From Rallus limicola (lineage: Eukaryota; Chordata; Aves; Gruiformes; Rallidae): a stretch of 64,000 bases of DNA. The notes beneath the pieces were generated by a model that was not told where the DNA came from, searched no databases, and saw nothing but the letters and a program-made list of their open reading frames with translations. The translations under genes and the position numbers were made by a program. How positions within the stretch are numbered: position 1 is the stretch's first letter; each line of letters begins with the position of its first letter. The stretch lies in contig JAKCOZ010000005.1 in the NCBI GenBank assembly GCA_022605955.1, positions 48,795,762 through 48,859,761 on the forward strand. The letters are read 5' to 3'. Below are positions 27,003-46,161 of this stretch, piece by piece.

Positions 27003-30000
27003 GGTTTCCACGCAAAGAACTTTATTGTCATAAATACAGCAGTGAAAAATCAAACTTTTAAAGGAGAGGGGAAAAAAAAAAAAGAGCTTTATATCTTTAT
27101 GTTTAATAAAAACACATTTTCTAAGACAAAGGTAATTTACATTCTGATAACTCACATTCAAAAATGAACAGAGGAAGGCAGCAGGGCGTAACATTCAAAT
27201 GAATACCTAGTAAAAGGTAGTAATTATTTTATTAATAATCAAGAATATAACACTGCAATATTTAATATTGAATTTGAATACACACAGCAATAAATCAAGA
27301 CATATATACCATAAGGACCACACAAATTGATTTCTGTTAAATTTTAAAAGTAGGAACCATACTTAACAAAAACCTGCTGGTAACAGAAAAAAAACCCCAC
27401 TTTGAGTGGTGAACAACAAAAATAAACACTGAAGTAACTAAAGAAAACTACTTTTAAAAGAAATACAATTAACAAATAGGAATAATGATGTAGGATTACT
27501 TCTCCCCCAAATATCCATTAATTTATTTTGCTCCAAGGTAGGTGATGCTGCACTCTGAAGTGTTACTGTATTTTGGTATAGTAGTAAAATGCAGGCTTCT
27601 GCAATTTGGTCCATTTACATTTTGATTATTTTAGCCTGCCATACAGGAAAGGTAAGTTGTGCCCCCCATAATCTTTGGATATCAAGAGAAATTACATTCT
27701 TTAACACAAAAGCAAGGTTTTGAGAAACCTGTGTTTTGGTTTTTTTTTTATTATGTAGACTTAGTTTATTATTTTCATTCATTCAAAAAACTGTGAATTA
27801 ATCCCATTAACTGTGATTTTACCATCACAATTAAATAGTCAATCGATTACAGAACAAAGGAAAAAAGCTTATTCCTCACAGTATCTTGCTACTGAACTCA
27901 GTCAAAATTACACTAACCTTATACATTTGCCTCCTTAGAGACACTGGTGTAACAATGCATTCAGAAAAGCTAAAAGACATACAAATTTAAAATGGAACAT
28001 AGCTGAAACCTATACTTACTGATTTTTATGTAAGAGGTTCAAACATTTATAAAGCTACACATAACCTCCAAAGAACACAGACGTTAAATTAACAATCTAC
28101 AAGTAACCACTACAGATCTGACAGTAATATTAAAGAAAAATGAGTATCATTACACTATGAAATTCTTAAATTTCCTTAAAAATTAAGTGCAAATCAGAAG
28201 CTGCAGTTCAAACATGTAGAAAGCTTGAAATGAGCAAAATAATTCAGGTGTATAAGATTATTAATATTCTGGTTTAGCCACATAATATAGAAATATAGAT
28301 TGAAATTGTAATTAGAGGAAATGAATTTTTTTTTTTTGAGGTTAGGAGAGATAAATTCAATGGAGTTGTATCTTGGAAGGAGCAGAGAATCCTCCAGCAA
28401 GTCTGTCATTACCAAATTGTGCCTTGGGCACTGTACTTAACTGAAAAAATAGATTGTGTTTGGCAAGTAAAACTGCAAAGCAATCACCTGTACGATCACA
28501 AACAAGAGATAGTCACATTCTGAATTTACACAGCCTTTCATCAACATCTCAAAGCATGTTATAGAGCAAACATATTCTTTCTTGTAGCAATAGGCATAGA
28601 AGACCTGCCCAAAGTCCCCCATCTCCACATCAATGCATTCTTTTGAAGCAGAATCCCTATTTCCCAAATTTTACATTTATTCTCAGGACTCTACAGAGCA
28701 ACTGTTACCTAGCATATTATGTTAATTCGACATATATTATAGTAGATTTATATCTATGTGAGGAATCCAGTTTGCAAAGATTACAAATATGTCAAGCTGC
28801 CAGTAAACAGTTCCTGTATCTATATATGACGGTGCAAGTTAGTGGTGTCAAAAAGGCACTTGTCTCTCACAGACAGTACTGTCTTATCTAATCAGACAAA
28901 AATAGATCTAAAAATATTTATTTTAACATCGGAAATGGTTTTTACCCCTTTAAGTGGTGAGAACCATCTTCTACAGAACAATAATTAATCTCAGCTAACT
29001 GCAAAGTATCCACCATTAAATATATCTTTATAATTCAGTTTTAATGCCATGCTCTCAAAAAAAAAAAAAAAAAGCCAAAGCCCATGCTACAGTAGAAATG
29101 TGATTGGCACTAGCAGCCACAAATAAAAAGGTAGGTGCATACAACAGTACAAGCAAGTGTATTTACAAGGTTACTAAAACGATTAAGCGATGAGTTGCAA
29201 GGAGAGACATTTGCCACAAGTCTTTTCCAAGAAATGCTTGAAGCCACACCTGACCAGTATGAAATATATAACACACATTTACATCATTAGGGACATCTGT
29301 ATAGCTAGCTAGCTAATTTTACAAAAATAATTCCAAAATATTCATTAGCTTCAAAGTGAATTCTGTTTTCACCCAACCTGAAAAAACAAGTCAAAACCAG
29401 ATCTAACAGCAGAGTTTACAGACATCTAAGCAGCCACTAAAGTTCAGTGCCATTTTCAGAGGTTTATGGATGGCAGTGTGAAATCCTCAAAATACCATTT
29501 ATCTGGTCAGTATATATACAGATTTTCCCCTCCAAGTCTCAGTATCTTAAAACAATGATTTCAAAGTTTCCACCAACAGGAGACCTGTTTTTGCATGTCA
29601 GAGAGTTCAGGTATTACAAAAAAATAGACATAATTGGCTTTGCCTCTGTAAATGCTAATTTGCAGTTGGCATTATAGCTCCATTAAGTGAGAAATCTAAA
29701 CACCCAGAAGGTGTGATGGATGGAATAAATCAAGTACAACCCAAAAGTCAGCAAGTTTTTTGCACTTAATACTTTGTCGTAACAACACATTAAGAGTATA
29801 CCCAGACTGCTATGCGGTTTCTGGATGGAGCCTCATGCTTGATTATTAATTTTCATGTCCAGTCTTCTTTAGCTTTGCCAGTATTACACCATAAGGAAGT
29901 TTCTGCATCTTTGTAAAATCTGCATTCACCAAACATTGCCCAAGGTCATTTAAAGCAAAACCAGAAAAAAAATCGAAGCCGCATAATCAAGTATTAAGCC

Positions 30001-30242
30001 ATTCCTTCAGAAAATCACACTTCCTTGCTTATAGCAATGACCAGAATTGCTGATGGTGTAGTGACAGTTGCCATGGCAAGTGGGTGACTGCGTGGGATAG
30101 CAGACATATAGCCAAGTCAACTGCTTATGCAATCTTCGTGATTTAAACAAGCACAGAACACATCACTTCTATTATGTGTTGTCAATGATCTGTATAAAGT
30201 GCCAAAGGGAAAAATGTTCTTCTATGTTAGGCCATGGCTGTT
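27003..30242 (-). other. BAG5: BAG5 3' untranslated region
   Basis: About 3.2 kb of A/T-rich, stop-dense sequence follows the BAG5 stop codon on the minus strand. It ends shortly after an AATAAA signal (minus strand, 27026-27021). A long 3' UTR of roughly this size is known for mammalian BAG5. The extent is inferred from that signal; other minus-strand AATAAA copies exist inside (for example near 27,766), so shorter forms are possible. It includes a poly(A) run on the plus strand at about 29057-29073 and an RFX-like palindrome at 30067-30080. Confidence 0.6.
27021..27026 (-). terminator. BAG5: BAG5 distal polyadenylation signal
   Basis: A canonical AATAAA hexamer on the minus strand sits about 3.2 kb downstream of the BAG5 stop. 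Cleavage would fall near 27,000. It is chosen because it is the last canonical signal before the sequence stops resembling the A/T-rich UTR. Confidence 0.5.
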
Positions 30243-31595
30243 TCAGTACTCCCATTCATCTGTTTTCATGTCCAGATAGTACAGAATATTCTGTGCAAGC
30301 TTTACCGCTTGCTTTCTGGCAGCCTTACACCGCTCATCACCTTGTGGATCAACAGCGTCGAGTGCTAGAAGTTGTTTCGTGAGAAGTTCTTCCAACCTCA
30401 TGTAATTTTTATCTGTTCTGTTTCCATCAAATGAAATCACCTCCTGCTGAATTTGAGACAAGTTTCCTAGAACAGTCCAAACTGCTTTATGAGACTGATG
30501 TTCAGCAGCAGTTTGCTCAGGATACATTTGCCTTTTTTCAAGTGCTTCCTTCAAATCAATGTAAGTTATAAGAGTTTGAACTTCTATTACTGCTCTTCTC
30601 CTGGCTTCTCTAATGCAGGGGTTTTTTCCTAGGCTCACCTCATCTAACTGGACAATTAATCCCTGCAATTCTGCTTTGGATCCCAAATACAAATCAGAAG
30701 CATTCTCTGTTTTTAAAAGTAAAGAATTAACTTCTTTCATTTTCTTGCGTATCTCTTCTATTTTTAGAATGGACTGGTTCTGTGCCAAATCATAAGCATG
30801 AGTAGAATTTGCTGCTTCTTCCAAGTCCAGGTATTTCTGCAATTTATTGATCTCTTCCACTACTTCCTTTCTGTAATTTCTTATTTCTGTGCGACCACAG
30901 ACATCTAAAGCATCCAAATCAGCAATGAGGCCTGTAAGCACACAGGCTAGATGCTTGCAGGTATCATTACTGCTCACTCCCATTAAAAGCGCGATAAGAG
31001 TTCCTTTTGCTTTGTTCACATCACACATTACAGAGTTAATTTTGGAGACCGAAGGATGCGCATCATTGGAGAGTGGCAGAGACAGCTGTTGCTTTACACA
31101 GCTTTCTATGATCTCCTGAACAGCACATACTTTTGTCAGAGTGCGATACCTTGCTTTGCGTAAAGACACCTTCCCCCCAGTTTTCACCTGGGTAAGCCTC
31201 AATACAATGTCCTGAATGCCTTCTTCAAATTCGTCACTTATACAGTTACCTCCTTTGTAGAAGGGTGTAATCTCACGCTCCACAAGTGACTGTGCCTCCT
31301 TGAATAAAGCTTCTATTTCCAGTCTGCGCGGATGGTTTGCATTTTGTTCCAGTTCCTTAAGCAGCCTCTCTGTTTCCTGAGCAGCTCGCTTTCTGGCTTG
31401 CTGAATATCCCCCTTTCCTTCCGTGTCTACAGAGTCTATTTCAAAAAGCTGTTTAGTAAGGCTCCTTTCCAGTTTCTTGTAATCTCGATCAGTTGACAGA
31501 CCACTGAAGACAGCCACTTGCTGTTCAAGCTCTTTGACTTCCTTCTGTATTTCATGCAACCGTTTTATGGATGGGTGTTGGTTACCCATATCCAT
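30243..31595 (-). CDS. BAG5: BAG5, BAG family molecular chaperone regulator 5
   Basis: A single uninterrupted frame of 450 codons plus TGA encodes BAG5, a cytosolic co-chaperone. Its BAG domains bind the HSP70 ATPase domain and promote nucleotide exchange; in mammals it also restrains parkin/HSP70 activity. The protein starts [10 protein letters not shown], as in mammals, and ends [12 protein letters not shown]. Five helical BAG repeats are expected at about residues 9-86, 95-167, 182-260, 275-350 and 368-445. Conserved blocks are visible, including [40 protein letters not shown] and [12 protein letters not shown]. It is three residues longer than the 447-aa human protein, with the extra residues just before the last BAG domain (near [15 protein letters not shown]). 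The frame is open for 53 more codons upstream, but a strong splice acceptor (TTTCCTTGTAG, ending at 31625) lies between, so I place the start at the ATG at 31595. The CDS lies in one exon, as in other vertebrates. Divergent COA8 shares its promoter. Confidence 0.97.
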   Translation of the reverse strand: MDMGNQHPSIKRLHEIQKEVKELEQQVAVFSGLSTDRDYKKLERSLTKQLFEIDSVDTEGKGDIQQARKRAAQETERLLKELEQNANHPRRLEIEALFKEAQSLVEREITPFYKGGNCISDEFEEGIQDIVLRLTQVKTGGKVSLRKARYRTLTKVCAVQEIIESCVKQQLSLPLSNDAHPSVSKINSVMCDVNKAKGTLIALLMGVSSNDTCKHLACVLTGLIADLDALDVCGRTEIRNYRKEVVEEINKLQKYLDLEEAANSTHAYDLAQNQSILKIEEIRKKMKEVNSLLLKTENASDLYLGSKAELQGLIVQLDEVSLGKNPCIREARRRAVIEVQTLITYIDLKEALEKRQMYPEQTAAEHQSHKAVWTVLGNLSQIQQEVISFDGNRTDKNYMRLEELLTKQLLALDAVDPQGDERCKAARKQAVKLAQNILYYLDMKTDEWEY

Positions 31596-31624
31596 TCCTC
31601 TTCTTTCGTCCAGTTTCAGATGAA
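31596..31624 (-). other. BAG5: BAG5 exon 2 5' leader
   Basis: These 29 bases lie between the predicted acceptor and the start codon. The acceptor is a pyrimidine-rich CTGCTTTCCTTGTAG on the minus strand. The context before the ATG is AGAGGAATGG, an acceptable Kozak context with a purine at -3. Confidence 0.7.
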
Positions 31625-32222
31625 CTACAAGGAAAGCAGGAACGAGACTTGCGATCACGCCACACGTAACAACTTTCACAGCACACTGAAGCACTTCAGC
31701 ATTACAGCTATTTTCCATGTCGCTAGCAATGGGATACGGATAGGAATAAAGCACCTGACTGATACTTCGTGGCTATTCCGCTGTTGTGCACGTCTCTGTC
31801 CCACTCGGGCTGCAGGGGTGATGCTCTAGTTACCACACCACCAGTTCTTAGCGGCTGCTGACAACCTGCAGCCCTCCCTCCCCCACCTGCTGTGCTGCGG
31901 AAGGCACCGCAGAACAGACCGGGCACAGGGAAAAACAACGGCAACACCCGGCCGCCCCTGGGGCGCCACAACCCCAGGGCGGGGCTGCCTTGCCCTGCAC
32001 GGGCGCTACAGCCTGCCCTCCCCCTCCGGTGGGCCCCTCCAGGCCCCGACACGGCAGGACACCGGCTCCGACCCGACCCAGCCCGGCCCGGCCCGGGCTT
32101 CCCGCCCCGGCGATGGGCCCGACACACCGCCCACCGGAGCAAACCCCCTCAGCGCTCCCGGCCCCAAGGCTCCCGCCCGCCCTGCCCCGGACAAAACGCC
32201 CGCCGCGCTCCTGCCACCTCAC
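31625..32222 (-). other. BAG5: BAG5 intron 1 (predicted)
   Basis: On the minus strand the donor is GGCGG|GTGAGG at 32222 and the acceptor CCTTGTAG ends at 31625, giving an intron of 598 bp inside the CpG island. Vertebrate BAG5 normally has a noncoding first exon spliced to the coding exon, so this agrees with the family. The exact donor is inferred. Confidence 0.6.
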
Positions 32223-32443
32223 CCGCCAGCCGCCGTGGCCCAAGACCCGCTGCCCGGCCCGGCGCTGCGCTGCGCCACGGGCCGAGCGGCAGCGCACCCC
32301 AGGAGCCCCGCCCCGCCGGCGGGCGGAGGCGGGAACGGCGCGGCCGAGGGACGCGGCCCTTTCTCCAGCACCACCCCCGACCGCGGCGCCGCGCTTCGAA
32401 CTGCCTTGCCTTTGCGACACCACCGTAAAGCGCCGGTGGCGCG

Positions 32444-39418
<6,975 letters not shown>

Positions 39419-39565
39419 TCACAGCTCCATGAAGAATAAAACACTAGTTAGGCCTGCTATAGAAACTTCTTGTTTATAAGTGATCTTCAGAATCTGAATG
39501 ACTAATGTACTAATTACTTGAATCTGTTTGTTAAACTATGTAAATAAAAATTGCCATTTAGCTTA
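39419..39565 (+). other. COA8: COA8 3' UTR
   Basis: The 3' UTR is short if the AATAAA at 39543-39548 is used; a nearer AATAAA at 39435-39440 lies only 17 bp after the stop. The end is placed about 17 bp after the distal signal and is approximate. Confidence 0.55.
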
Positions 39566-42500
39566 ATTTTATAATTGCTATGCATATTTGCTTTACATTT
39601 TATTCCAAGAATATCTAAATATTTCTCAACCAAAATGCAACTGAGGAAAATTATCCAAAGCTGTTCCTCGTTTACATTAAACAGAAGGGCTCACAACTGT
39701 GACATCTTTACCAGAGAGTCATAGCTTTTAAATAATGTGATTCAGTGTGCTGTACCTGAAGTCGACCACAATAGCATATAAAGACAAAAATGCCCCATTT
39801 TACAGCTGTTGTCCTTCTGGGGCAGTAGTTTCCCGTAAGTAATACAGCGTGGCTGAAGGAACCAGGATGATTTGTGAGTATATAAACAATTCAGAATAAT
39901 CCTCTCTTCAGTGTGATTATTTCCTGTTTCCAGTAAAGATTTAAGATCTGATTTAATATAAATTAATAATGCAATAGGATCTAGGATTGCCTTGGATAAT
40001 TTTGTTTTAATGGAAAGATTTATGCCCCCTTTGGACAAGAGTTCCCGTCACCTCTGCTCAATCAGGATTTTAGTTGCTGAGCAGTAGAACAGATGTACTG
40101 CCAGTCACTTAGCATTGGTGGAAAAGGAGACTGATACTTGGTCATGTGTCAGAGAACGTCAGCATTAATACACACTGTATTCTGCTGGTGCTGCTCTCAC
40201 CAGTTTCTCTGAGGTACTTGAAGGGGATTTTTCTGGCCCCAAGATATGTAACATCAATTGGAAGGAGGTTGGTTTAAATGAAATCCTAAAATGTTATGCC
40301 ATGTATCTGCAATTTAAAAGAAGTTCCATTCCTCAGTGTGTTCTCCTTGACTGTTTATACAGTTACATGATTTTTTTTTTGACACGGTACCTACTAAGAG
40401 GATTCTGCTGAGAAGAATGCTGTCAGATGAAGTGTTTTCCTAAAGCTATGCCGTAAGGAAGGCTCTGCTTCTGAAGTGTCAGCTCAGTAGCCATTGACCT
40501 GCTTTTCATATCTAAACATGACATGGGTTTATTCACAGGCTTTTTCTGCTGGAGCAGAAGCAGCTTTGTCAGTATCAACTGTAATAATTCCTTAGCAAGA
40601 TGAAATAAATATTAATGATACAGTAGCAGATCGCTCTGTTTCATTTGGGCTAAGCCAGTTGCTGAATTGTGGTTTTAACTGTTGTGTTACTAGAAAATAA
40701 ACCCAGTTGTTAATAGTGTTGCTGAGGTAACAGCCAACACTTCTAGGAGAGCATTAGCTGTGAATGTCACTTACTGCATCAGAACTGTAAAAGGTAGATA
40801 TGAAAAAGCTACAAAATGTTTCATAATTTTTTGAAGTAGACTACTGTGGGCATGTAATGTAATTCTTAAGGGCTTTATAGTACATTATATCTCAGAGTAT
40901 ATATAAGCTTTGCCCACAGTGTGAATGCACACTTTAATAAAGAGCTCCAATGAAAGAATGATGGGCTAATATAAGACAATAGCCCTGGAAGGCAGAGACC
41001 AGAACCCCCCTGGGCTGGAGTGGGACAGCTGTATGTTCCCACAGCCTACGCGTAACATCCCTAAGGTGGATTCACATGTGCCTTATGTGGGTAGAGGTCA
41101 ATCAAAAGAAGAATTTTCATCTTCTGAGCTGCTCACTTTTATTAGCACAGACATTTTTGTGTCTGCCTGCTGAACCAGATCAGGAGATTGATTCACTACC
41201 AGAACTCATCCAAGAGAAACAAGTTAGATGTCAGTTGAATGAGTATGCCTCATCATGCAGATCCAAGAGTTCTACTGTTGGCGTGGGGGAGATGTGGGAA
41301 GTCAGATGGAAGGTTTGAATTGCCCTGTAGTTAATTCACAGTTAAAACTGTCTTCTGAACATGTAGTGTTAGTGTTGGTCATCCAAAAGTAATACAATCA
41401 GCATATGACGTGTCATACCAGGATTCTGCTGTGAGCTGCTTGTAGGTGCAGTTCCTGCCTTTGTGGACCTTAAGGGACCTTTGCCTTCCTTAAGGGTTTG
41501 GGTGGGGTGCTGAGTCCCTTCACCCAAAGCCTGTTGAAGAAGTGAAATGTTTATTTAGTGAGTGTTGAGCTCTGGTTTAGAATATCTAATTAAGCTACCA
41601 TGAAAAGAAGTTATTAAAAATAATCCACCTGAAATTTTGAGTCTCATTACAAAACCCATGTTTATTTACTGAGGTATTTTCTCAACAGCCAAAACCCATA
41701 CTGGTTTTGCCAGTGTTGCATTACTTATGGTATTTTCTTCTTGACTCTGAGGAGTTGTAGTAATGCCAGCTGCTTGCAGATATTATTGATCATAAATCCT
41801 TTATACATCAAAGGAAGAATAAGGAGCTGCCACAGACTACTAAAAATATTTTTTTATGTATACAAAAGCCTGCTACAGTAACTGAAGCTAGTGAAATAGA
41901 TCAAACAGTGTCTGAGTATAGGAAAAATAGAGGGTAGTGTTCTTATCATTTAGGCATTTAGCTAATCTTGTCAGAAGGAATAGCAGTATTTAATATTTAG
42001 CAGTGTCAGTGTGCGCCTTTTTAATCTGTCTGCTCAGTAAGTGCATGCTGAAGCAACAGTATTCTGGTAACATTCAAATAATTTTAGATCATTTGTATGG
42101 ACTTGGGGTGGTTATGTACTGATAAGCTCTGCAGGGTTTTGCTGTTCCCTGAATTTCTCTACTGGAGCATTAATCTCAATAGAATATGAGAGGAGTAAAA
42201 GGAAGTGCTACATGGGGATCGAGAGGCAGAACAACTAGAGGTTGGGTTGAAGTGGCTGTAGCACCTTTATATATGGTTAATAAAGAACTGTACATTTTAA
42301 ATAATGCATTTCTCAATTTCATTAAGAGTTTTAAAAGTAGCAACTCTGAGAAGACAGCTTCTATCTTTAACTGAACGTTCTTAGGGATAAAATTAAAATA
42401 TAGTTCAAAACTCCGATTCGTTATTTAGAAGCTGACCCTTCCTGGCCCCATTTTTAAGGGGACCATTCTGCTTGCAATTTTTAGCTCCCACTATGACTAA

Positions 42501-45500
42501 GTAAGATTGGTATCCTACAGGGTAATCGGATTTAGCCAAACAAGAACTTAATTTACATCCTGAGCAGAGACCATGGGCCAGTCTTTTGCATAAAGACTGG
42601 AAGCTTGAAATGTTTTCAGGAAAGGATAATATATGCCTGGAACTATAATATGCATGAATAACATTTCCATATTTAAAGTTATATCCACTGATTGCTGTAA
42701 ACTGAGTCTGAAAATAACCACCCTATAATTGAATATTCAGGTTTCTTTCTAAAAAAAAAACCCTACCCAAAAACCAATAGTAAGGGAAACACAAGTTACC
42801 TTATTTCTTGAGTTTATTTCTTAAAAAGAGTTTAAAAATACACCGAAAAAAAATGCACACTCATTAATATTCATTATTATATAAATCACTTCGTTGTGCC
42901 TTGACTTTGCATTCATTAATAGATTAAGATTCACCCAGGTAGCGTGAGATTTAGTTGGCTGATATATTCAAATAGCAGATGCTGTGGAAGTACACAAGCA
43001 ATCCTTTTGCCTAAAAATAGGAAAGGAAAAAAAAATCACATGGTTGTTTTTTTTTGTGTGATCTTACTCAGGAGAAATATTACTTTATAGTACTACCCAA
43101 AGCCAAGATCAGTTTTTGGAAGTAAATGCCCTGAAGACATGGTCCTGGTTTCATACAGGCACTTGTGTCTCCCTAGTTCAAACCAGATACTCATTTGATT
43201 GCGTGCCTTAACATTTTGCAGGGGAAGGCACAGTGATTTTAGGCAGGGTGATTGTTTGCTGATGCTTCCAGGTTCTCATCCTTAGGGGTGGCCCCAGGTG
43301 TGTTGTAACCCCCGGGGTGAGATGGCAGAAGCAGCCAGAGTGCCTGTATGCATCCCCTGAGACTGCCAGGAGGCAATTAGCAGTCAGCCCAAGCTGGAGC
43401 AGCCCTGGAGCTACTCTGATGGACGGTGACTGGCATGAGTTTCCAGCAGCCCCTGTGCCAGTGAAGCACTGCTGTCATTCAGCAGTACTCCGTTCACACC
43501 GCTGCCTCCAAAGAACCCACCAATATGATTCAGCTGCGGAATTGGCAGTGGTTAACTTCTATCACATGAGCCAGAACACGTAAACAGGCAAAATGCAATT
43601 TTCAGAATCATAAGAAATTCAGGTCACTACCCATATCTCATTGTTAAAGAACTTCCTGTTGACAAATTTTAGCTCCTCTTTAATAAATCCCTGCCCTGGA
43701 AATTTTTTCATACAATGATCAGCGTGTTGCATGCATTGGCTGTTTTGCAAAGGATCCAGAAAAGTTACAGATTTTCCTTTCTAAAATGATTTGAATGGAA
43801 TTAAAAGTCTAGATTCTTTTGGGGGGAGGGGGTGTTTTGCAAAACAGACTTTGTAGTCAAAGCTATAATAGAAGAGAAAACCCGTGAATTGCAAATTTCA
43901 AGAGATTATTTGACTGCCTTGATTGCTTTCCAAGTGCTTTTATTACCCTGGAGGGTTATATAGAAAATAGATGGTATGACACAGCATAAATATTCTGTGA
44001 CAAACCAAATCAAGACAGTTCTGACCTTAGTACCTGTAGAAACTATAAAATACTAAGTAGAAAACTTCTATTTGTCCAAAATTATATGAGGTTGAAAGAC
44101 AAAATGGAAACTAAATTCCAATGAATATGTAAGAAAATGTCTTCTGAGTTTACCAATCTTCTAATATTTACCAAAATAATGTTTCACTTTCAATATCATG
44201 TCTGGAAAACCTTCGGTTTCCCCAGGCCTTATGAAAAATGTCACCACAAAACCCAGGACAACATACTAAGCTGACACAGGAGTAAATAGCCACAGGTGCT
44301 AATTCGTGTCAAAAGAGAATTCAAGGTCACTTCAAAGAAAAAAAACAGCTCTGCCATAGGATATTCTAGGGCATTTTTAATTGACAAGAGATGCTCAAAG
44401 TGCATTCATTTGCTACGGTCCTCGGCACTGTTGGGAAAAGAGTTTATTCAGTGGGACACCTGGAGACTTGCTGGGTATGCTGACAGTTACCACAGTGTCG
44501 CAGCCATAAAGATGCCACAGGATGGAGTAAAATAAGCTGATGCTAGGAGAATGTGGCTGAAGAGTTGCCACTGGACGGGGCGTGCTTCCACCTTAGGAAG
44601 ATTTTTCTCAGGCTTCTGAATCATGAGGTTCACACTTTCTCTGGAAGTGGCAAAGCAGCTTATTACTTACAGTCTTGAGTCTCTAAGTATTAGCTAACAG
44701 CCACACAGCACTCAATGCTCAGTTTCATATATAATTAACAATGCTATTTCAACTTCTATTATATGTAAATTAGAAAAGCAATCTCACTTCTTTACAGTCT
44801 GAGCTTTGGTTTTGGGCACTACACAACAGTGTTCACAACCAAAAATTTGAAGAGAAGGAAGGGGAGTTGATGGGAACGGCAGTAAGACAGCTTCAGCCTC
44901 CTTGGATTGCAAAATGAGGGGGATGGGAAATGACAAATGTGTGAACCTTCCTTTAAAGACACTCAAGAGTGTTTTCTGCATGGGTACGTGATAAACCTGG
45001 CAGTAACATTTTTACAGTTGTGTAGTTAATTACAAGGCTATGGGACTGTCAGTGGCTGTCCAAAATGGAACCATTTACTGGGTAGGTTTCTGGCCAGTGT
45101 TAGATACTGATGAAGGAAGATGCTATTACTCACCAGCCTGTTCCATGTGAGTCACGACAGTTTTGAAACATATGGTGATGGTGTTCTCTGTGGCCTTTCA
45201 GCATGTAATAACTGTGTAGGCAGTACATTTCACTTTCATGGCTAATTTATATATATATATATATTTCTGTTGTTCTCAGCTTTCTCCTAATGTTTATTGA
45301 GGCATGTTTTATTTCCTGTTTACAGTTACAGTATTTTCAATACTTAGGGTTTGATAAATTAGGTGAAGCCACACTATGTATGTCTTTGAATTATTATTTT
45401 AAATATTAATGAATAATTAATATTAGAATACAGATACTAAAAATCTAAAGTGCTGCTTATGGCATGTTTCAGCAATTCCCCAGAACTTCCCCAGGGGACT

Positions 45501-46161
45501 GCTGATAACTGATGTGGAATGAACTGCTCCCTGTAATCAAAGCATCTCAGACAGGTGCAGGTGCAGGTGCTTTAGGTGGTGCTGGTGGTGTAGAGAACTG
45601 TGGTGGCACAGATATTTTTTTTTCCTTTAAATAAATTACTACAAGTTCTACTGTCTGTGTATTTTACTATGCCCAGCTAGCCACCAAAGTTAACGAGTCC
45701 TGCTTTAAATTCCTATCTTCAGTGATTTGTCCCCTGAAGCAAAATGGTAGCCCCAGAATATCTATTATGATTTACATATTGATGAGGTAACTGCTTCCTC
45801 CTTAGCTAGTTTCTGCATAAATTACCTAAATTGAATCTAGCCTTTTTGGCACAAGGAAAACCTTCAGAACATGCAGCAGTATCTGTCAAACTTGACAGGG
45901 TTTTTTTGTTTTGTTTTGTTTTTTTTTTTTTTCTTCTATCCCGGTCTCTAAAACACCTATACACAGATGTATGAGGAGTTCCTTTCTTCAGATATCGACA
46001 CCTCACCTACAAGGCGAGTTTCTAAGACCTCCTTTCACATGCCCTCATCCCACTAGCTTTACAGATGGACTCCAAAGAGGTCTTGGGCAGAACTGTCACA
46101 TGAAAGCCAAGTCCTTGTGGTTGTCTAAAGCACACAAGGAGCAAAAATAGTATAGGAATAC
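39566..46161. other. COA8-KLC1 intergenic DNA, left part
   Basis: No gene was recognised. Open frames are below 100 codons and have no domain character. A short (AT)n run lies at about 45247-45264, and several T-rich runs occur. No CR1 tail was noticed. Confidence 0.5.

Noticed and set aside
31596..31754. Taking the 503-codon frame as the BAG5 CDS
   Set aside because: A strong splice acceptor at 31625 and the family-standard MDMGNQ start favour the 450-codon form. The extension is kept only as a finding.
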